Source: Schaedlerella arabinosiphila (GTDB lineage Bacteria; Bacillota; Clostridia; Lachnospirales; Lachnospiraceae). From it: 64,000 nucleotides of DNA. The stretch is taken from the NCBI RefSeq assembly GCF_003885045.1, contig NZ_RHJS01000002.1, forward strand, positions 3,224,001 to 3,288,000. The letters are read 5' to 3'. Positions within the stretch are counted from its first letter, which is position 1; each line of letters begins with the position of its first letter. Under the pieces are notes generated by a model. The model ran no database searches. It saw only the letters and a list, made by a program, of their open reading frames with translations, and was not told where the DNA came from. The position numbers and the translations under genes were made by a program. This document shows positions 53,259 to 62,169 of this stretch, piece after piece.

Positions 53259-54257
53259 CTATGGCTGCATGGTCTGCTTTTTAAACAGATTCAAATATTC
53301 CTGTGCCTGCTGTAAGGAGATATCCAGTTTTTTCTGCAATCTTGCCAGAATATCGTTTTCGGGGAGCTTAAAATCATATCCTGATTCAATAATTCCCAGA
53401 GCCCTTCCTCTTGCTTCACCACGTGCTTCTCCAATCGTTTCGCTTTCTTTTGCAATCTCATCAAATAAAGTACACATAGTCACATCTCCTTTCTCAAAAG
53501 CGTTATAATCAATCTTACTATTCGTTGCACCTGCGACAGTCATAACAACTGACTTATCGACCTGATGTTCCTCACCATACTGTATCGCTCTTCTCTTCGA
53601 CTCGTTCTTCGATATGCTCCTGTCAAGAATAATTTCCAGCAGATTGAATAAATCCACGTTATTTGCATTATGCAGGATCAGATCATTGCGTCTTGCTTCT
53701 GCCAGCAGCACTTTATAATCATTTACATATTGAGCGAGTTCACTTGGAATATCCAGCATCCCATGCAGGGTAGTCGGGCCGTCCCATGGCCTATCACCAT
53801 AGTAGACCACAACTGTAATAACAGGTGCAAACCGGTCTGTCTTTTTCATTCTTGACAGATATTCGTCTTCATCCATTCCTTTTGCGGTCTGATATTTTTT
53901 TGCATTGTCGTCATACTGTTTTTTGTATGTGCCATAATCATATCCCATAATACGCATAGGAATAGCATAATGAATATGCTGCTGACTCTCATTTCCAAGC
54001 AGTACATATTCCACTCCGTGAACTACAGATTTCTTCCTTATTTTTATATTGTCCCTGGAAGCCTGAATGCTCTCCGCATATTCCTTATGCTCTAATACAG
54101 AAGATTCTTCCGTATCTACATCCTCTAATTCTTCGGGTTTTATAACTGTTCTCCCATCAAACAAAACCGCATTGAAGAGATCTGCAAACTGCTCGTTATT
54201 ACGCCAGTAATTTTTCAATACTGTATCTGGTTTTAACTTCTGTATTTTATCAGACAT
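53259..54257 (-). CDS. Rpn-family recombination-promoting nuclease/putative transposase
   Basis: 332 residues of the Rpn type: NEQFADLFNAVLFDGRTVI, then KIRKKSVVHGVEYVLLGNESQQHIHYAIPMR (D/E..Q core) and VITVVVYYGDRPWDGPTTLH. A GEARGEARGRALGI repeat near residue 285 is typical of these proteins. Rpn proteins are PD-(D/E)XK nucleases that promote recA-independent transfer and may act in phage defence. AAAGGACC precedes the ATG. Confidence 0.86.
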   Translation of the reverse strand: MSDKIQKLKPDTVLKNYWRNNEQFADLFNAVLFDGRTVIKPEELEDVDTEESSVLEHKEYAESIQASRDNIKIRKKSVVHGVEYVLLGNESQQHIHYAIPMRIMGYDYGTYKKQYDDNAKKYQTAKGMDEDEYLSRMKKTDRFAPVITVVVYYGDRPWDGPTTLHGMLDIPSELAQYVNDYKVLLAEARRNDLILHNANNVDLFNLLEIILDRSISKNESKRRAIQYGEEHQVDKSVVMTVAGATNSKIDYNAFEKGDVTMCTLFDEIAKESETIGEARGEARGRALGIIESGYDFKLPENDILARLQKKLDISLQQAQEYLNLFKKQTMQP

Positions 54258-54409
54258 CTTGTGGTCCTTTCTTTGATATGTTCAGTATACTATATGAGTT
54301 ATCGTGTTTTCAAGGTTTGCCAAAAGTATTTTTTAATCTGAATTTACTCAGAATACTGCCCCCTTTCAAAAAATAATCGCAATGGACTCGTTCATGATCC
54401 CCCCTTCTT

Positions 54410-54616
54410 TTAGGCAGACAGGGCAACCCGTCCTGTCTGCCGCAACATAATATTTTTCAAATTTTTCTGTTTGTGCGTTTGAAATGATACATTGAAAATA
54501 CAGACGAAACCTTTTTTTAAATGTTTCTGAAATGTGGATTCTGATTTTTTGCCGATAATCTGACAGGGAAAGACAATCTGGTGATCCAATACTGAATGAA
54601 GATTTGAAATATCTTA
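54410..54616 (-). ncRNA. Candidate small RNA ending in a strong hairpin
   Basis: Transcription from the promoter at 54623-54652 would start near 54616 and run about 200 bases to GGCAGACAGG/CCTGTCTGCC (54415-54443, 10 perfect pairs) followed by TAAAAG. No coding sequence with a ribosome binding site lies in between. Just past the hairpin there is AAGGGGGG and a 9-codon frame MNESIAIIF ending near 54370. The whole 54258-54872 gap contains no convincing gene. Confidence 0.45.
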
Positions 54617-54622
54617 TGAACA

Positions 54623-54652
54623 ATTATAATGCCCTTTGGCTGGAAATGTCAA
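54623..54652 (-). promoter_or_regulatory. Consensus promoter in the gap downstream of parB
   Basis: On the - strand TTGACA (54647-54652), 18 bases, TATAAT (54623-54628). It points away from parB into the gap. Confidence 0.7.
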
Positions 54653-54872
54653 TTCCAAACGCACATATACGTGTCTGCTTTTACATTTTTATATAGAGCG
54701 CATATCTTCCTTTGGATTTATTTTTCTGAATGTTTTGCTGATTGCTGTCGTTATACTGCCCTCCTTTTTGCAGATCCATTTTACAGGAAATTTTTTCCTG
54801 CGCTAATCAGCTTGCTTCACATTTATAATATATCATTGATTTTTTGAAGTTTTACGCCACCTGCACAGTCCG

Positions 54873-55163
54873 TCAATCCATCGTGATCCTTTCGAAAAAT
54901 GAGTGCGAGATTTCCGCTATTTCAGAGCACAGATCCGTAAAATCCATACCCTCAGGCAGGTGGCTGTATATATGGATATCCTTTGCAATTTCGATGATAT
55001 CCTCCGTTGTGATATTCGGTTTCCTGCATTTGTTCAGCATCTTCCCCAGGCATTTTTCATCGCCCATCGTATACAAGTTTTTATCCGCACATAAATTTTT
55101 CAGGTCGTCTACAAAAATCAGACGTCTTTCAATAAATTTTATTCTCTCCATGGTTTCATCCAT
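54873..55163 (-). CDS. Small protein downstream of parB, unknown
   Basis: 96 residues, start 3 bases past the parB stop. Helical, with DDLKNLCADKNLY and KPNITTEDIIEIAKDI segments. Position suggests an accessory in the par operon. No recognised domain. Confidence 0.6.
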   Translation of the reverse strand: MDETMERIKFIERRLIFVDDLKNLCADKNLYTMGDEKCLGKMLNKCRKPNITTEDIIEIAKDIHIYSHLPEGMDFTDLCSEIAEISHSFFERITMD

Positions 55164-55165
55164 CC

Positions 55166-56353
55166 TTATTTCCCTTCGTTCTTTTTCTGACAGCGGCTCA
55201 TGATATCATGCAGCAGGTACAGATCCTCTTCGCTCACCTGGTCTGCCCGGTGCATGATTGCCTTCGTAAGGAATACGGCCCAGTCGATATCCTTCCAGTT
55301 TTTTTGCGGTGCGGTGTTCGATTCGGACACCTTTTTTATCGCATCAGCAACCCTTTTTGTCGCGCGGGTAATCACTGTACTCTGCTTCTCCCATTCACGC
55401 AGGATTTTCTTATGCTGGAATACCTTCTCCGTATGTGACATTTTTTCCACCGGTTTTTCTTCTTTCTGCGGCTGCTGCACCGTGTTCGATTCGAACCCTT
55501 CCTTCTGCTTCTCCTTCTGAATTGCCTGTTCTTGGATTGTCCGTTCTTGGATTGTCCGTTCTTGGATTTCCTGTTCTGGAATTGATTGCTCTGAAATTGA
55601 CTGATCCGGCGTATTCTCTTTTGAGCCGCCTTTATTTCCGCCGTCTTTTTTTGCTGTACGCTTCCCTGCAATCTCTTTCACGGAAATATTTTTGCCCTCT
55701 GCGGTTTTCTCTGCGACTGCTTTCTGTTCCTCCGGTGACAGCTTTGCCGCCTCATATGCGGCGGATATTCCCATATTCCCGTTTTTAAACTGATCCTGTA
55801 TCTCCTGTACCGCATTGTGGGTAATGCTCTCCATCTTTGCGATATTCGAGCTGCTCTCATTCATCAGGCCCGCGACCACATCCCTCAATTTTCCCGGTAT
55901 TTCCAGTCCGTCCTCTTTCTTTGCCCTCATCAATGCCTCTTTCAGCCTTTTTGCCTGCTGGGTTTTCTCCCACGCCGTCAGTTCCCGGTTGTATGCGTTT
56001 CCCATCAACAGGGAAAGCTCCAGCATTGGCTGGGTCATATCCTTATACAGATAGCGTACCTGCTGGTATTCCTGATGCCCCCTTTCTATATTCAGGATAT
56101 TTGCACGGTTCCTCCGATGGCCGCTTACGATCCAGAACTGGCCGTCCACCTTCCCAAGGACTGTCGGCTGCTGCTGTCCCACCGCAAGGAAGCTGTCCGC
56201 AAGCTCCTCGATATTTTCCTGGGCATAAAAGTTACTGTCAGATGGCTTCACCTCGTATGGGTTCAGCCAGATCTCTTTATAATCATTTGCCCCGTCTGCA
56301 CCGGAAGTTTTGCTCTTGATATCCATAATGTCGTTGATTCCAAATTTTGCCAT
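55166..56353 (-). CDS. parB: ParB/RepB-family partition protein
   Basis: 395 residues. The ParB/Sulfiredoxin-like nucleotide-binding domain spans about 25-115 (SFLAVGQQQPTVLG, WIVSGHRRNRANIL) and is followed by a helix-turn-helix region (LRDVVAGLMNESSSNIAKMESIT, in parts), then a Gln/Glu-rich flexible part and a C-terminal dimerisation-like helix. The flexible part contains IQERTIQE repeats. Five bases downstream of parA. Palindromic site copies 5 and 6 lie inside this gene. Partitions or regulates a plasmid or ICE. Confidence 0.9.
   Translation of the reverse strand: MAKFGINDIMDIKSKTSGADGANDYKEIWLNPYEVKPSDSNFYAQENIEELADSFLAVGQQQPTVLGKVDGQFWIVSGHRRNRANILNIERGHQEYQQVRYLYKDMTQPMLELSLLMGNAYNRELTAWEKTQQAKRLKEALMRAKKEDGLEIPGKLRDVVAGLMNESSSNIAKMESITHNAVQEIQDQFKNGNMGISAAYEAAKLSPEEQKAVAEKTAEGKNISVKEIAGKRTAKKDGGNKGGSKENTPDQSISEQSIPEQEIQERTIQERTIQEQAIQKEKQKEGFESNTVQQPQKEEKPVEKMSHTEKVFQHKKILREWEKQSTVITRATKRVADAIKKVSESNTAPQKNWKDIDWAVFLTKAIMHRADQVSEEDLYLLHDIMSRCQKKNEGK
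55314..55330. promoter_or_regulatory. 17-bp palindromic site, copy 5 (inside parB)
   Basis: GTGTTCGATTCGGACAC. One change (G for A) breaks the symmetry. Confidence 0.5.
55482..55498. promoter_or_regulatory. 17-bp palindromic site, copy 6 (inside parB)
   Basis: GTGTTCGATTCGAACCC, 168 bases from copy 5, a spacing close to that between copies 1 and 2 (175). Confidence 0.55.
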
Positions 56354-56358
56354 GTCTC

Positions 56359-57183
56359 TTACCTTCCTTTCCCTGTATAGTTTGTCACGAACCGCTTATA
56401 ATCCTGTGCGGCGGCACAGCATGGACTGTACTCATAGATCGGCTTTCTCAGGAAGGAATTTTCCGCAACCTTCCGTGAATATCTGATAATTCCCAGAACT
56501 GGATATTTCCGATACAGGCGGCTATCCGCATTATCCCATTCCCTTTCCAGCCATTCCAAGCCCGCTTTCTCTCCGTCTGTATTCTGGTATGCAGTGACTA
56601 AAACGCCGCGCAGTTGGAGAGAAGGGTTCAGCGCCTTTGCATCTTCAATCTGCTCTGCAACGATATCCAGCCCTTCCAGAGCGTCCTCGTCAATTTTTAC
56701 CGGCACAATGACCTCATCCGTGACCGCAAGGGCATTGATTACATTCAGGCTGATATCTGGCGGGTTATCAATGATGCAATAATCATATCCTGCAGCAGAA
56801 CCATGATCTGCAGTATTCTCTTCTTCCGGCTTTATGGCTTCCATGAACTTCTTATATTTCCCTGCAAGATTATCTGTTTCGCCTTTTATCAGGTTCCAGA
56901 CCGCTCCGAAGAGCGACATATTAGCCGTTACGATGTCTATGCCGTCATAATCGGTAGGCTGTATCAGTTCCTTTGGATTCTGCCAGTTTCCGCAGAGAAG
57001 GTTTGTGATCGGAGCTATATTCTCAGGGTCATATCTCTGGTATGCCTTGCTTAAATTCCCCTGCTTATCGTTATCCAAAAGTAAGACCTTATAGCCCCTG
57101 CGCCATAACTCATACGCAATATTCACTGTTGAAAAACTTTTTGCGACACCGCCTTTTAAATTCAATAAACTGATTGTCTTCAT
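56359..57183 (-). CDS. parA: ParA-family ATPase
   Basis: 274 residues. Deviant Walker A KGGVAKSFSTVN, A' region LLLDNDKQGN, Walker B DYCIIDNPPD. The A-loop is KGGVAKS rather than KGGVGKT, a variant seen on mobile elements. Drives ParB-DNA complexes along the nucleoid. Its ATG overlaps the stop of the upstream gene (ATGA) and parB follows after 5 bases. Confidence 0.93.
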   Translation of the reverse strand: MKTISLLNLKGGVAKSFSTVNIAYELWRRGYKVLLLDNDKQGNLSKAYQRYDPENIAPITNLLCGNWQNPKELIQPTDYDGIDIVTANMSLFGAVWNLIKGETDNLAGKYKKFMEAIKPEEENTADHGSAAGYDYCIIDNPPDISLNVINALAVTDEVIVPVKIDEDALEGLDIVAEQIEDAKALNPSLQLRGVLVTAYQNTDGEKAGLEWLEREWDNADSRLYRKYPVLGIIRYSRKVAENSFLRKPIYEYSPCCAAAQDYKRFVTNYTGKGR

Positions 57184-58055
57184 TTTCTTTCCTTCTTTCT
57201 ACTTTGTATTTTACGGATATTTCGATTCCGATTTTCCTCTTTTGCAACGAAAATATACCTGCCATGCCACCCCTTTATCTCAGAAAAAGAGTATTCTTTA
57301 TACGGCATCATATGATCGAGAGACTCCAAGTCCTCACTGGATGCAAGTGCAGTAAAAACTGTTGAAAGCTCGGCCATAAAATAGTTTCCATCTGAACTGT
57401 TTGGCTTTTCAAGAGTTCTTATTTTTTCAACAATCCGCTTTGCTTCTGTCTCAATCCTGCCAATCCGCAGAGATACAATATGCTCCTGAAAATCCCCCTG
57501 TTTGAAACGGTCACGGTTCTGTTTTTCTTCCCACAGGATATGTCTGTGTGCATCCGATTCATTTGTCTGGTATTCAGAATACAGGTACTTTCCGAACAGC
57601 AGATCCTCCTCACTGGAAACAGTTTTTGTTACAGACTGTTTCCTGCTCCCATGCTCATAAACTACTCTCACATAGTCCGTGGGAAGCGCTTTATCCTCCA
57701 CATGCCTGCTGTGCTGCCCAAAATCCAGTTCATACAGGTTTCCCAGGATTTTATCCCCCTCATCGTGCGTAATCTCTGCCGCATAAGCAAGCACCCCGTT
57801 ATGGTTTCGATTTCCAAAGAACTGCCATACGCCGTATGCGGGGGAGCCTTTAAGAAACACCTCACGTTCCCTGAGGCAATGCGTTCCGCAGGGGCGGGAA
57901 AGCCACAGGAACGTCTTGTCCCTGCCTTCCGGTTCAGACGCCGCCCTCGCCAGGATCTGTCTGTCGATCTCAAAATCGCTCTGATAGAATCCTGTATTTT
58001 GCTGCAGGACAGCTTTCAGAGATTGGATCAAATCTACATCCATAAATTTTTTCAT
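57180..58055 (-). CDS. LPD-type accessory protein upstream of parA (LPD16-like?)
   Basis: 291 residues from ATG 58055 (AAGG 8 bases upstream). The first 130 residues contain CGTHCLREREVFLKGS, WQFFGNRNHNGVLAYAAEI and GNLYELDFGQHSRHV, a pattern I associate with large-polyvalent-protein-associated domains on ICEs, possibly LPD16; the rest is helical and charged. Coupled to parA by a 4-base overlap. The family call is tentative. Confidence 0.62.
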   Translation of the reverse strand: MKKFMDVDLIQSLKAVLQQNTGFYQSDFEIDRQILARAASEPEGRDKTFLWLSRPCGTHCLREREVFLKGSPAYGVWQFFGNRNHNGVLAYAAEITHDEGDKILGNLYELDFGQHSRHVEDKALPTDYVRVVYEHGSRKQSVTKTVSSEEDLLFGKYLYSEYQTNESDAHRHILWEEKQNRDRFKQGDFQEHIVSLRIGRIETEAKRIVEKIRTLEKPNSSDGNYFMAELSTVFTALASSEDLESLDHMMPYKEYSFSEIKGWHGRYIFVAKEENRNRNIRKIQSRKKERK

Positions 58056-58110
58056 CAACTCCACCTTCTTTCTACTTTCTGTACTGCTTTTTGATTTGTG
58101 TTCGAAAATA

Positions 58111-58202
58111 ACACCTTTTCAAGGCATAAAAAACCAGGACATCTCTGCCCCGGTTCTACTAGTATACAATAAATAAACACATCTATGATTTAGTTTTGCT
58201 TA
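58111..58202. repeat. Direct repeat of 63117-63209 (Rpn gene tail plus terminator)
   Basis: About 92 bases, roughly 95% identical to 63117-63209 by eye, covering the last codons (KQN stop) of the 58190-59068 gene and the AACCAGGAC..GCCCCGGTT hairpin after it. Just to the left, 58098-58114 (GTGTTCGAAAATAACAC) is a half-matching relative of the 17-bp palindrome. Confidence 0.85.
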
Positions 58203-59068
58203 ATAAATTTATCCGCTTCATCTTTTGTAAGCTGGTACTTTTCTATCAGCTTGCCTATGATATCTTCATCAGGAATGGCAAATGCCCTGAGACTGTCAAC
58301 CAATACTTTCATTCCCTCGGTTCTTTCTTCTTCTCTTCCCTTATCTCTTCCCTCTTCTAATAATAACTGTGCAACCTGTGTCATACGAATTACCTCCTTA
58401 ATCTGATCGGCCGTTCTTGCATCAATAATCTTATCCGCAAAGACCAGAATCCCTGACAGTACAAACATCTGGTTCTTTTTGTCCGTGATCTTCTTAGCCA
58501 GATACACAGCGTCTTTGACTGCCACTCTTTTCGCTTCTTTTCCTTTATAAGTAAGCGGCAATATGATAAACTGCATCAGTTCATCATCTGACAGCGGTAC
58601 GCCATCTTCCAGTTTTTTCTCTAATACATCCCTTATGCTTTTGGAATCTACCTTCCTTAAATATGCCTGTTCCAGTCTCAAAGTCAGGCAGCCTGCATGA
58701 AATTCATCCTCCGCCTGCTCAACGTCTGCTGTATAAATCACAATCATGCGGATATACTTTGCTTCCTGCTTATACCGTTCCAGAATGCGTACAACATAAT
58801 TCAGGTATTTCAAATAGTTTTCCCATTTTAGAGAACTTTCATAATCGATGATTGCTATAGAGCCGTCCTCTAAAAGGAACAGGTTGTCAATCCGCATCTC
58901 ATTGACCTGAATCTCAGGAAGGTTTGTCGGTAAAACCTGTTTGATTTTAGGGACGTCAATTCCATAGACCTTCAAGGATTTGTCCTTAAAGTTCTCCGCC
59001 ATGACCTTGGACAGGACATCCTTATTGTGATATGTAATATCGCTCTTGCTCTTTCCTTTTTTATCCAT
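58190..59068 (-). CDS. PD-(D/E)XK (Rpn/YhgA-like) family protein
   Basis: 292 residues. Nuclease-like core: MRIDNLFLLEDGSIAIIDYESSLKW gives the D..D-Y-E pattern of this superfamily; then KGKEAKRVAVKDAVYLAKKI and a EEGRDKGREEERTEGMK helix as in other Rpn relatives. Probably mobile-DNA associated. TTTAGGAG precedes the ATG. Its 3' end is duplicated at 63.1 kb. Confidence 0.78.
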   Translation of the reverse strand: MDKKGKSKSDITYHNKDVLSKVMAENFKDKSLKVYGIDVPKIKQVLPTNLPEIQVNEMRIDNLFLLEDGSIAIIDYESSLKWENYLKYLNYVVRILERYKQEAKYIRMIVIYTADVEQAEDEFHAGCLTLRLEQAYLRKVDSKSIRDVLEKKLEDGVPLSDDELMQFIILPLTYKGKEAKRVAVKDAVYLAKKITDKKNQMFVLSGILVFADKIIDARTADQIKEVIRMTQVAQLLLEEGRDKGREEERTEGMKVLVDSLRAFAIPDEDIIGKLIEKYQLTKDEADKFIKQN

Positions 59069-59233
59069 ATATTTCTCCTAAATAGACCTGTATCTTGGAT
59101 ACAGTTATATTGTATCAGAAAACGTTCCTGATAGATACATTTTCATTGAAATTTTACTAACTTTTTTATTTGCTGTCAAATATTTTTCCGCTTCTGTAAA
59201 CCTAATAAAGGATAATAGCTGCAAACTTCTTTT

Positions 59234-59258
59234 GTGGGCAGAATTTTTCTCTGCCCAC
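59234..59258 (-). other. Hairpin in the 59069-59595 gap
   Basis: GTGGGCAGA pairs with TCTGCCCAC. On the - strand ACAAAAG follows. Similar in layout to 49191-49219. Confidence 0.5.
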
Positions 59259-59344
59259 CACCATAATTTTTTTCAAATCATTTTTTTCTCAATGTGGATG
59301 TGCAAATTCACCTTAATCATACTATTTTACAGTTCCACTATTAG

Positions 59345-59404
59345 CTGATAGTATGCCGCCCTCCTTTAAAATAAATTAGTGCCGGGAACATATCTTCCCG
59401 ACAC
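59345..59404 (-). other. Hairpin followed by AAAGGAGGGC without a start codon
   Basis: GTGCCGGGAA/TTCCCGACAC (59379-59404) and, on the - strand, AAAGGAGGGCGGCATA about 15 bases later. TATATTATATATAAG lies upstream. No ATG follows at translation distance; a 15-codon frame begins about 50 bases further. The same layout recurs near 54765-54810. Confidence 0.45.
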
Positions 59405-59485
59405 CTGTATCAGCTTCTTATATATAATATACAATTCAAATTTCCAGCTTTTTCAAAGATAGTACAGCGTCGCATGAATCTTCTG

Positions 59486-59600
59486 TGTAATAAGCATCCG
59501 ATGTCTGCAACAGTACGAGCATGAAACTGGAAACGATGCTGCTTGCATCGTTGACGGGCTTCAGCGCAGTACTGGCGCAGGCATCGGATGCTTATCTAGT
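59486..59600. repeat. 115-bp near-perfect long hairpin
   Basis: ATAAGCATCCGATG..CAGTAC on the left pairs with GTACTG..CATCGGATGCTTAT on the right; AACGATGC/GCATCGTT forms an inner stem. The right arm starts at the stop codon of the 59596 frame. It may be a MITE-like element or a terminator-sized structure. Confidence 0.6.
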
Positions 59601-60213
59601 TAGGGATATTTTTAAGACCTTCTTCGGTATTATCATAAACATTCCTTATAACGTCTGACATTTCTTTATCTATATGAATCTGATCGAAGAAAGAAGTACG
59701 CATATTTTTTACTGCATTCACAAGTATTTCATTATTTCCTGCTCTGTAAGCTTGTATTATCACAATGAATATATTTACTCTTTGGTATACTGCTAAACAT
59801 TCTTCGGAATGCATAGATTTATTGTATTCTATTTCCGTAGATTCAAACTGACTACATAGATATTTAAAACGCGATTGGACTTCCTGCATACTTGGATGGC
59901 ATATTGATAATTTTTTTATAAGCAGACGGTATTCATAATAGATATAACTAAATCTTACTATAAACCAAAAATCTCTATTCATATCATCTTCAAGTGAAAA
60001 TAATCGTTTGTAATACAAATTCGCTTCATTTACATTTTTTAAAAAATTTTTTTCAGAGCCGCAGTTATACAATGCCTGTAGATAATAAAATATTCCATAA
60101 TAATAGTCCACATATAAACAATTCGGAAAATCTGTACATTCAATAAGCAGCAAGGCCATAATCCCATGAAAACCATTAAACATTTCCACTATTAAAACGT
60201 CATGACTATACAT
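59596..60213 (-). pseudogene. C-terminal part of an unknown protein, start missing
   Basis: 205 residues from the first ATG, but the frame stays open without a start up to 60450 (about 79 more codons, e.g. SHEYWQEEWIKIIRKILDKLE), where it runs into a terminator hairpin. So the 5' part has probably been lost. Helical, Tyr/Phe-rich, with no recognised domain. A/T-rich and biased unlike the metabolic genes, consistent with foreign origin. Confidence 0.55.
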
Positions 60214-60434
60214 ATTATTATCTATATGCTTATCATTTGGTGTAAAGCATATGAGATTATCTAATCCTTTAATGTCTATTCCACATTCAAGTTTATCTAA
60301 TATTTTACGTATAATCTTTATCCACTCTTCTTGCCAATATTCATGTGAAATATTAGGAACCTTTTCAGGAATTTGGTCTATTAATGGTTGCCGCCTTGAC
60401 TTACATAGATAATCGTAACAACCGTAAATAGACA

Positions 60435-60473
60435 GAAAAAAGGCTATCCTCTACTCGCAATAGGGGATAGCCT
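60435..60473 (-). terminator. Terminator
   Basis: AGGCTATCCTCTA pairs with TAGGGGATAGCCT (G-T tolerated) and on the - strand is followed by TTTTTT. It ends whatever was transcribed from the right, i.e. the truncated Uma2 copy. Confidence 0.8.
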
Positions 60474-60624
60474 GTTGTCTTGTAACTCATTGTTATAATT
60501 CATCAAGTTTCCGTCTAGGGTAATGGGGACGTTCCAATATCTCCGTTACCTTCTACATTGATTATAAATGATTCCTTTAGGATTTTCAAGTGAAAAGTTT
60601 AGAAATAGGGCTTTTGTTCCCCCA

Positions 60625-60876
60625 CTACATTATCTTTATTGAGAATCCTTCATATATTCCCACAGGAACTTCTTCACCAAATGTATATTCTATCATGGTA
60701 TCAGCTTCAAAATTATAGACTATTACAATATTCTTGTCCGGATCAACCACCCAATACTCCCTGACTCCTGCAGTACGATATTTGAATAGCTTTTTATAAT
60801 AGTCCATCTGCTTGCTACTAGGTGATACAATCTCAATAATCCAATCAGGCGCACCATGACAACCCTTATCATCTAA
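60625..60876 (-). pseudogene. 5'-truncated Uma2-family nuclease copy
   Basis: The C-terminal 83 or so codons (DDKGCHGAPDWIIEIV..YEGFSIKI) match the intact gene at 63364-63906 almost throughout. Homology stops abruptly at about 60876 where IS-like end sequence begins, so the first half was removed by the insertion. Confidence 0.85.
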
Positions 60877-61314
60877 CTCAAACTTCCCACATCAAAAGTG
60901 GGATTCGCACCTTGAAAAATCAATACTTTAGTCCACAAAATACCTTTATGCGGCTGTTTCTCTCCGTTCTAATGCGTCCTGCATGTATTTGGGGAGACGC
61001 TGAACAAAGCTGGCTGTAAATTCCACCAGCTGTTCTTCTGTGATATGAAAATATTCCATCACAGTATCCGTCAGCGCATCTATGATGATACACATGGGAC
61101 GGCTGAACGTGATATCCTCCATTTCATCCAACACAGAAACACAGTTCGCATATCGTCTTGTCATCCGCATTTTCCCGTTGCGCCACCGACAGCATCATGT
61201 AACGGGCAAAGACAATGGCAACATGGGCACCCATGGCATCATAAGAAATCCCGCGGTATTCCTTCACAAGCTTCAGATAGGATTTGCAGGCTTTGAAAAA
61301 GACCTCTATATCTT
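60877..61314 (-). pseudogene. 3' remnant of an IS4-like element with frameshifted transposase
   Basis: Reading the - strand, IEVFFKACKSYLKLVKEYRG, SYDAMGAHVAIVFARYMML and then, after a frameshift near 61145, MEDITFSRPMCIIIDALTD and VQRLPKYMQDALERR form the C-terminus of an IS4-type transposase. A CCCAC/GTGGG hairpin at 60888-60902 marks the element end. The 5' half is missing at 61314. Confidence 0.75.
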
Positions 61315-61755
61315 ACACGAACTTTCGTATAAAAGATTGAATAATGCTTTCACTTCCGTTGTGTTATCTATTGATTCCGTTAGTCTGGTAAGAAGATTAT
61401 CCAGACTTTCAAAATCATGAATACATGCATTTTCATTCAACCATTTGAATCCTTGCTTTGTATTTTTCTTATACTGATTTGGATAGCTGCACAGGAGGAC
61501 CATATCTCCGACAACTCTTTCAAATGTTCCGTTTATTCTTCCTTTTTGACTGTAAGAATAAACATCCAGAAAGAATCTATTCTGTGTAATTTCTCTAATT
61601 TCCCTTGCGAAAGCATCTATATAGGTAAATGCCTTTTGCGCCTGATTCATTGCCTTATGATTGTTATATTTGCGTACAAGTTTGGAAATTTCTGTCGTAT
61701 CACAATTTTGATGAATTGCAGCTTTAAGCTGGTATCCGTTGAATCTATCCTTCAA
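61306..61755 (-). pseudogene. Fragment resembling the C-terminal half of a DUF262-type protein
   Basis: 149 codons beginning KDRFNGYQLKAAIHQN, with NNHKAMNQAQKAFTYIDAFA and FERVVGDMVLLCSYP. The pattern is reminiscent of DUF262/GmrSD-type proteins but I am not sure. It starts at a TTG overlapping the previous frame, and its 3' end runs into the IS4 remnant, so it is truncated. Confidence 0.45.
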
Positions 61756-62169
61756 TTTCGCAGCTTCTCATAATCCGCAGATTTTCCGCATACTCTGTTG
61801 ACGATATTTTTAATGTCTGCCATATCTCATTAGATTTGTAGCCTTCTACAAGCATATCTAAAATTTTAATTTGCTGTTTTGTCAATCTCGAAATATGCTT
61901 TTTTACCTTGTCCTGGAATTGCTCCTTTTCCTGTCTCCTGACAACTTCCTCAAAAGTAACAAAATCGGATGCCACACAATCCAAAAGGCAGTAATCTTCA
62001 TTATTTTCACTTGCCGCATCCAGCGAAACAGCAAATTGATTCAAAACTCTGTTTTGTCTGTGTCTATACTCCAACTCTATTTTGAACTTCTTTGATAAAC
62101 AGCTATGAAGAAAACCTTCAAATCATTTTCGCAGTATGGTTCTAATACCGCTAAATTTTTGCTATTCAT
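61745..62169 (-). pseudogene. Frameshifted sigma-factor-like regulator
   Basis: Begins at ATG 62169 (MNSKNLAVLEPYCENDLK), is frameshifted near 62085 by about one lost base, and continues as FKIELEYRHRQNRVLNQF, VKKHISRLTKQQIKILDMLVEG (sigma region-4/LuxR-like helix-turn-helix) to 61745. Related genes occur on ICEs and phages. The start overlaps the stop of the upstream frame (ATGA). Confidence 0.6.

Noticed and set aside
54366..54623. 85-codon - strand frame in the gap after parB
   Set aside because: It begins inside the -10 box of the promoter and runs through the terminator-like hairpin, so it is unlikely to be a gene.
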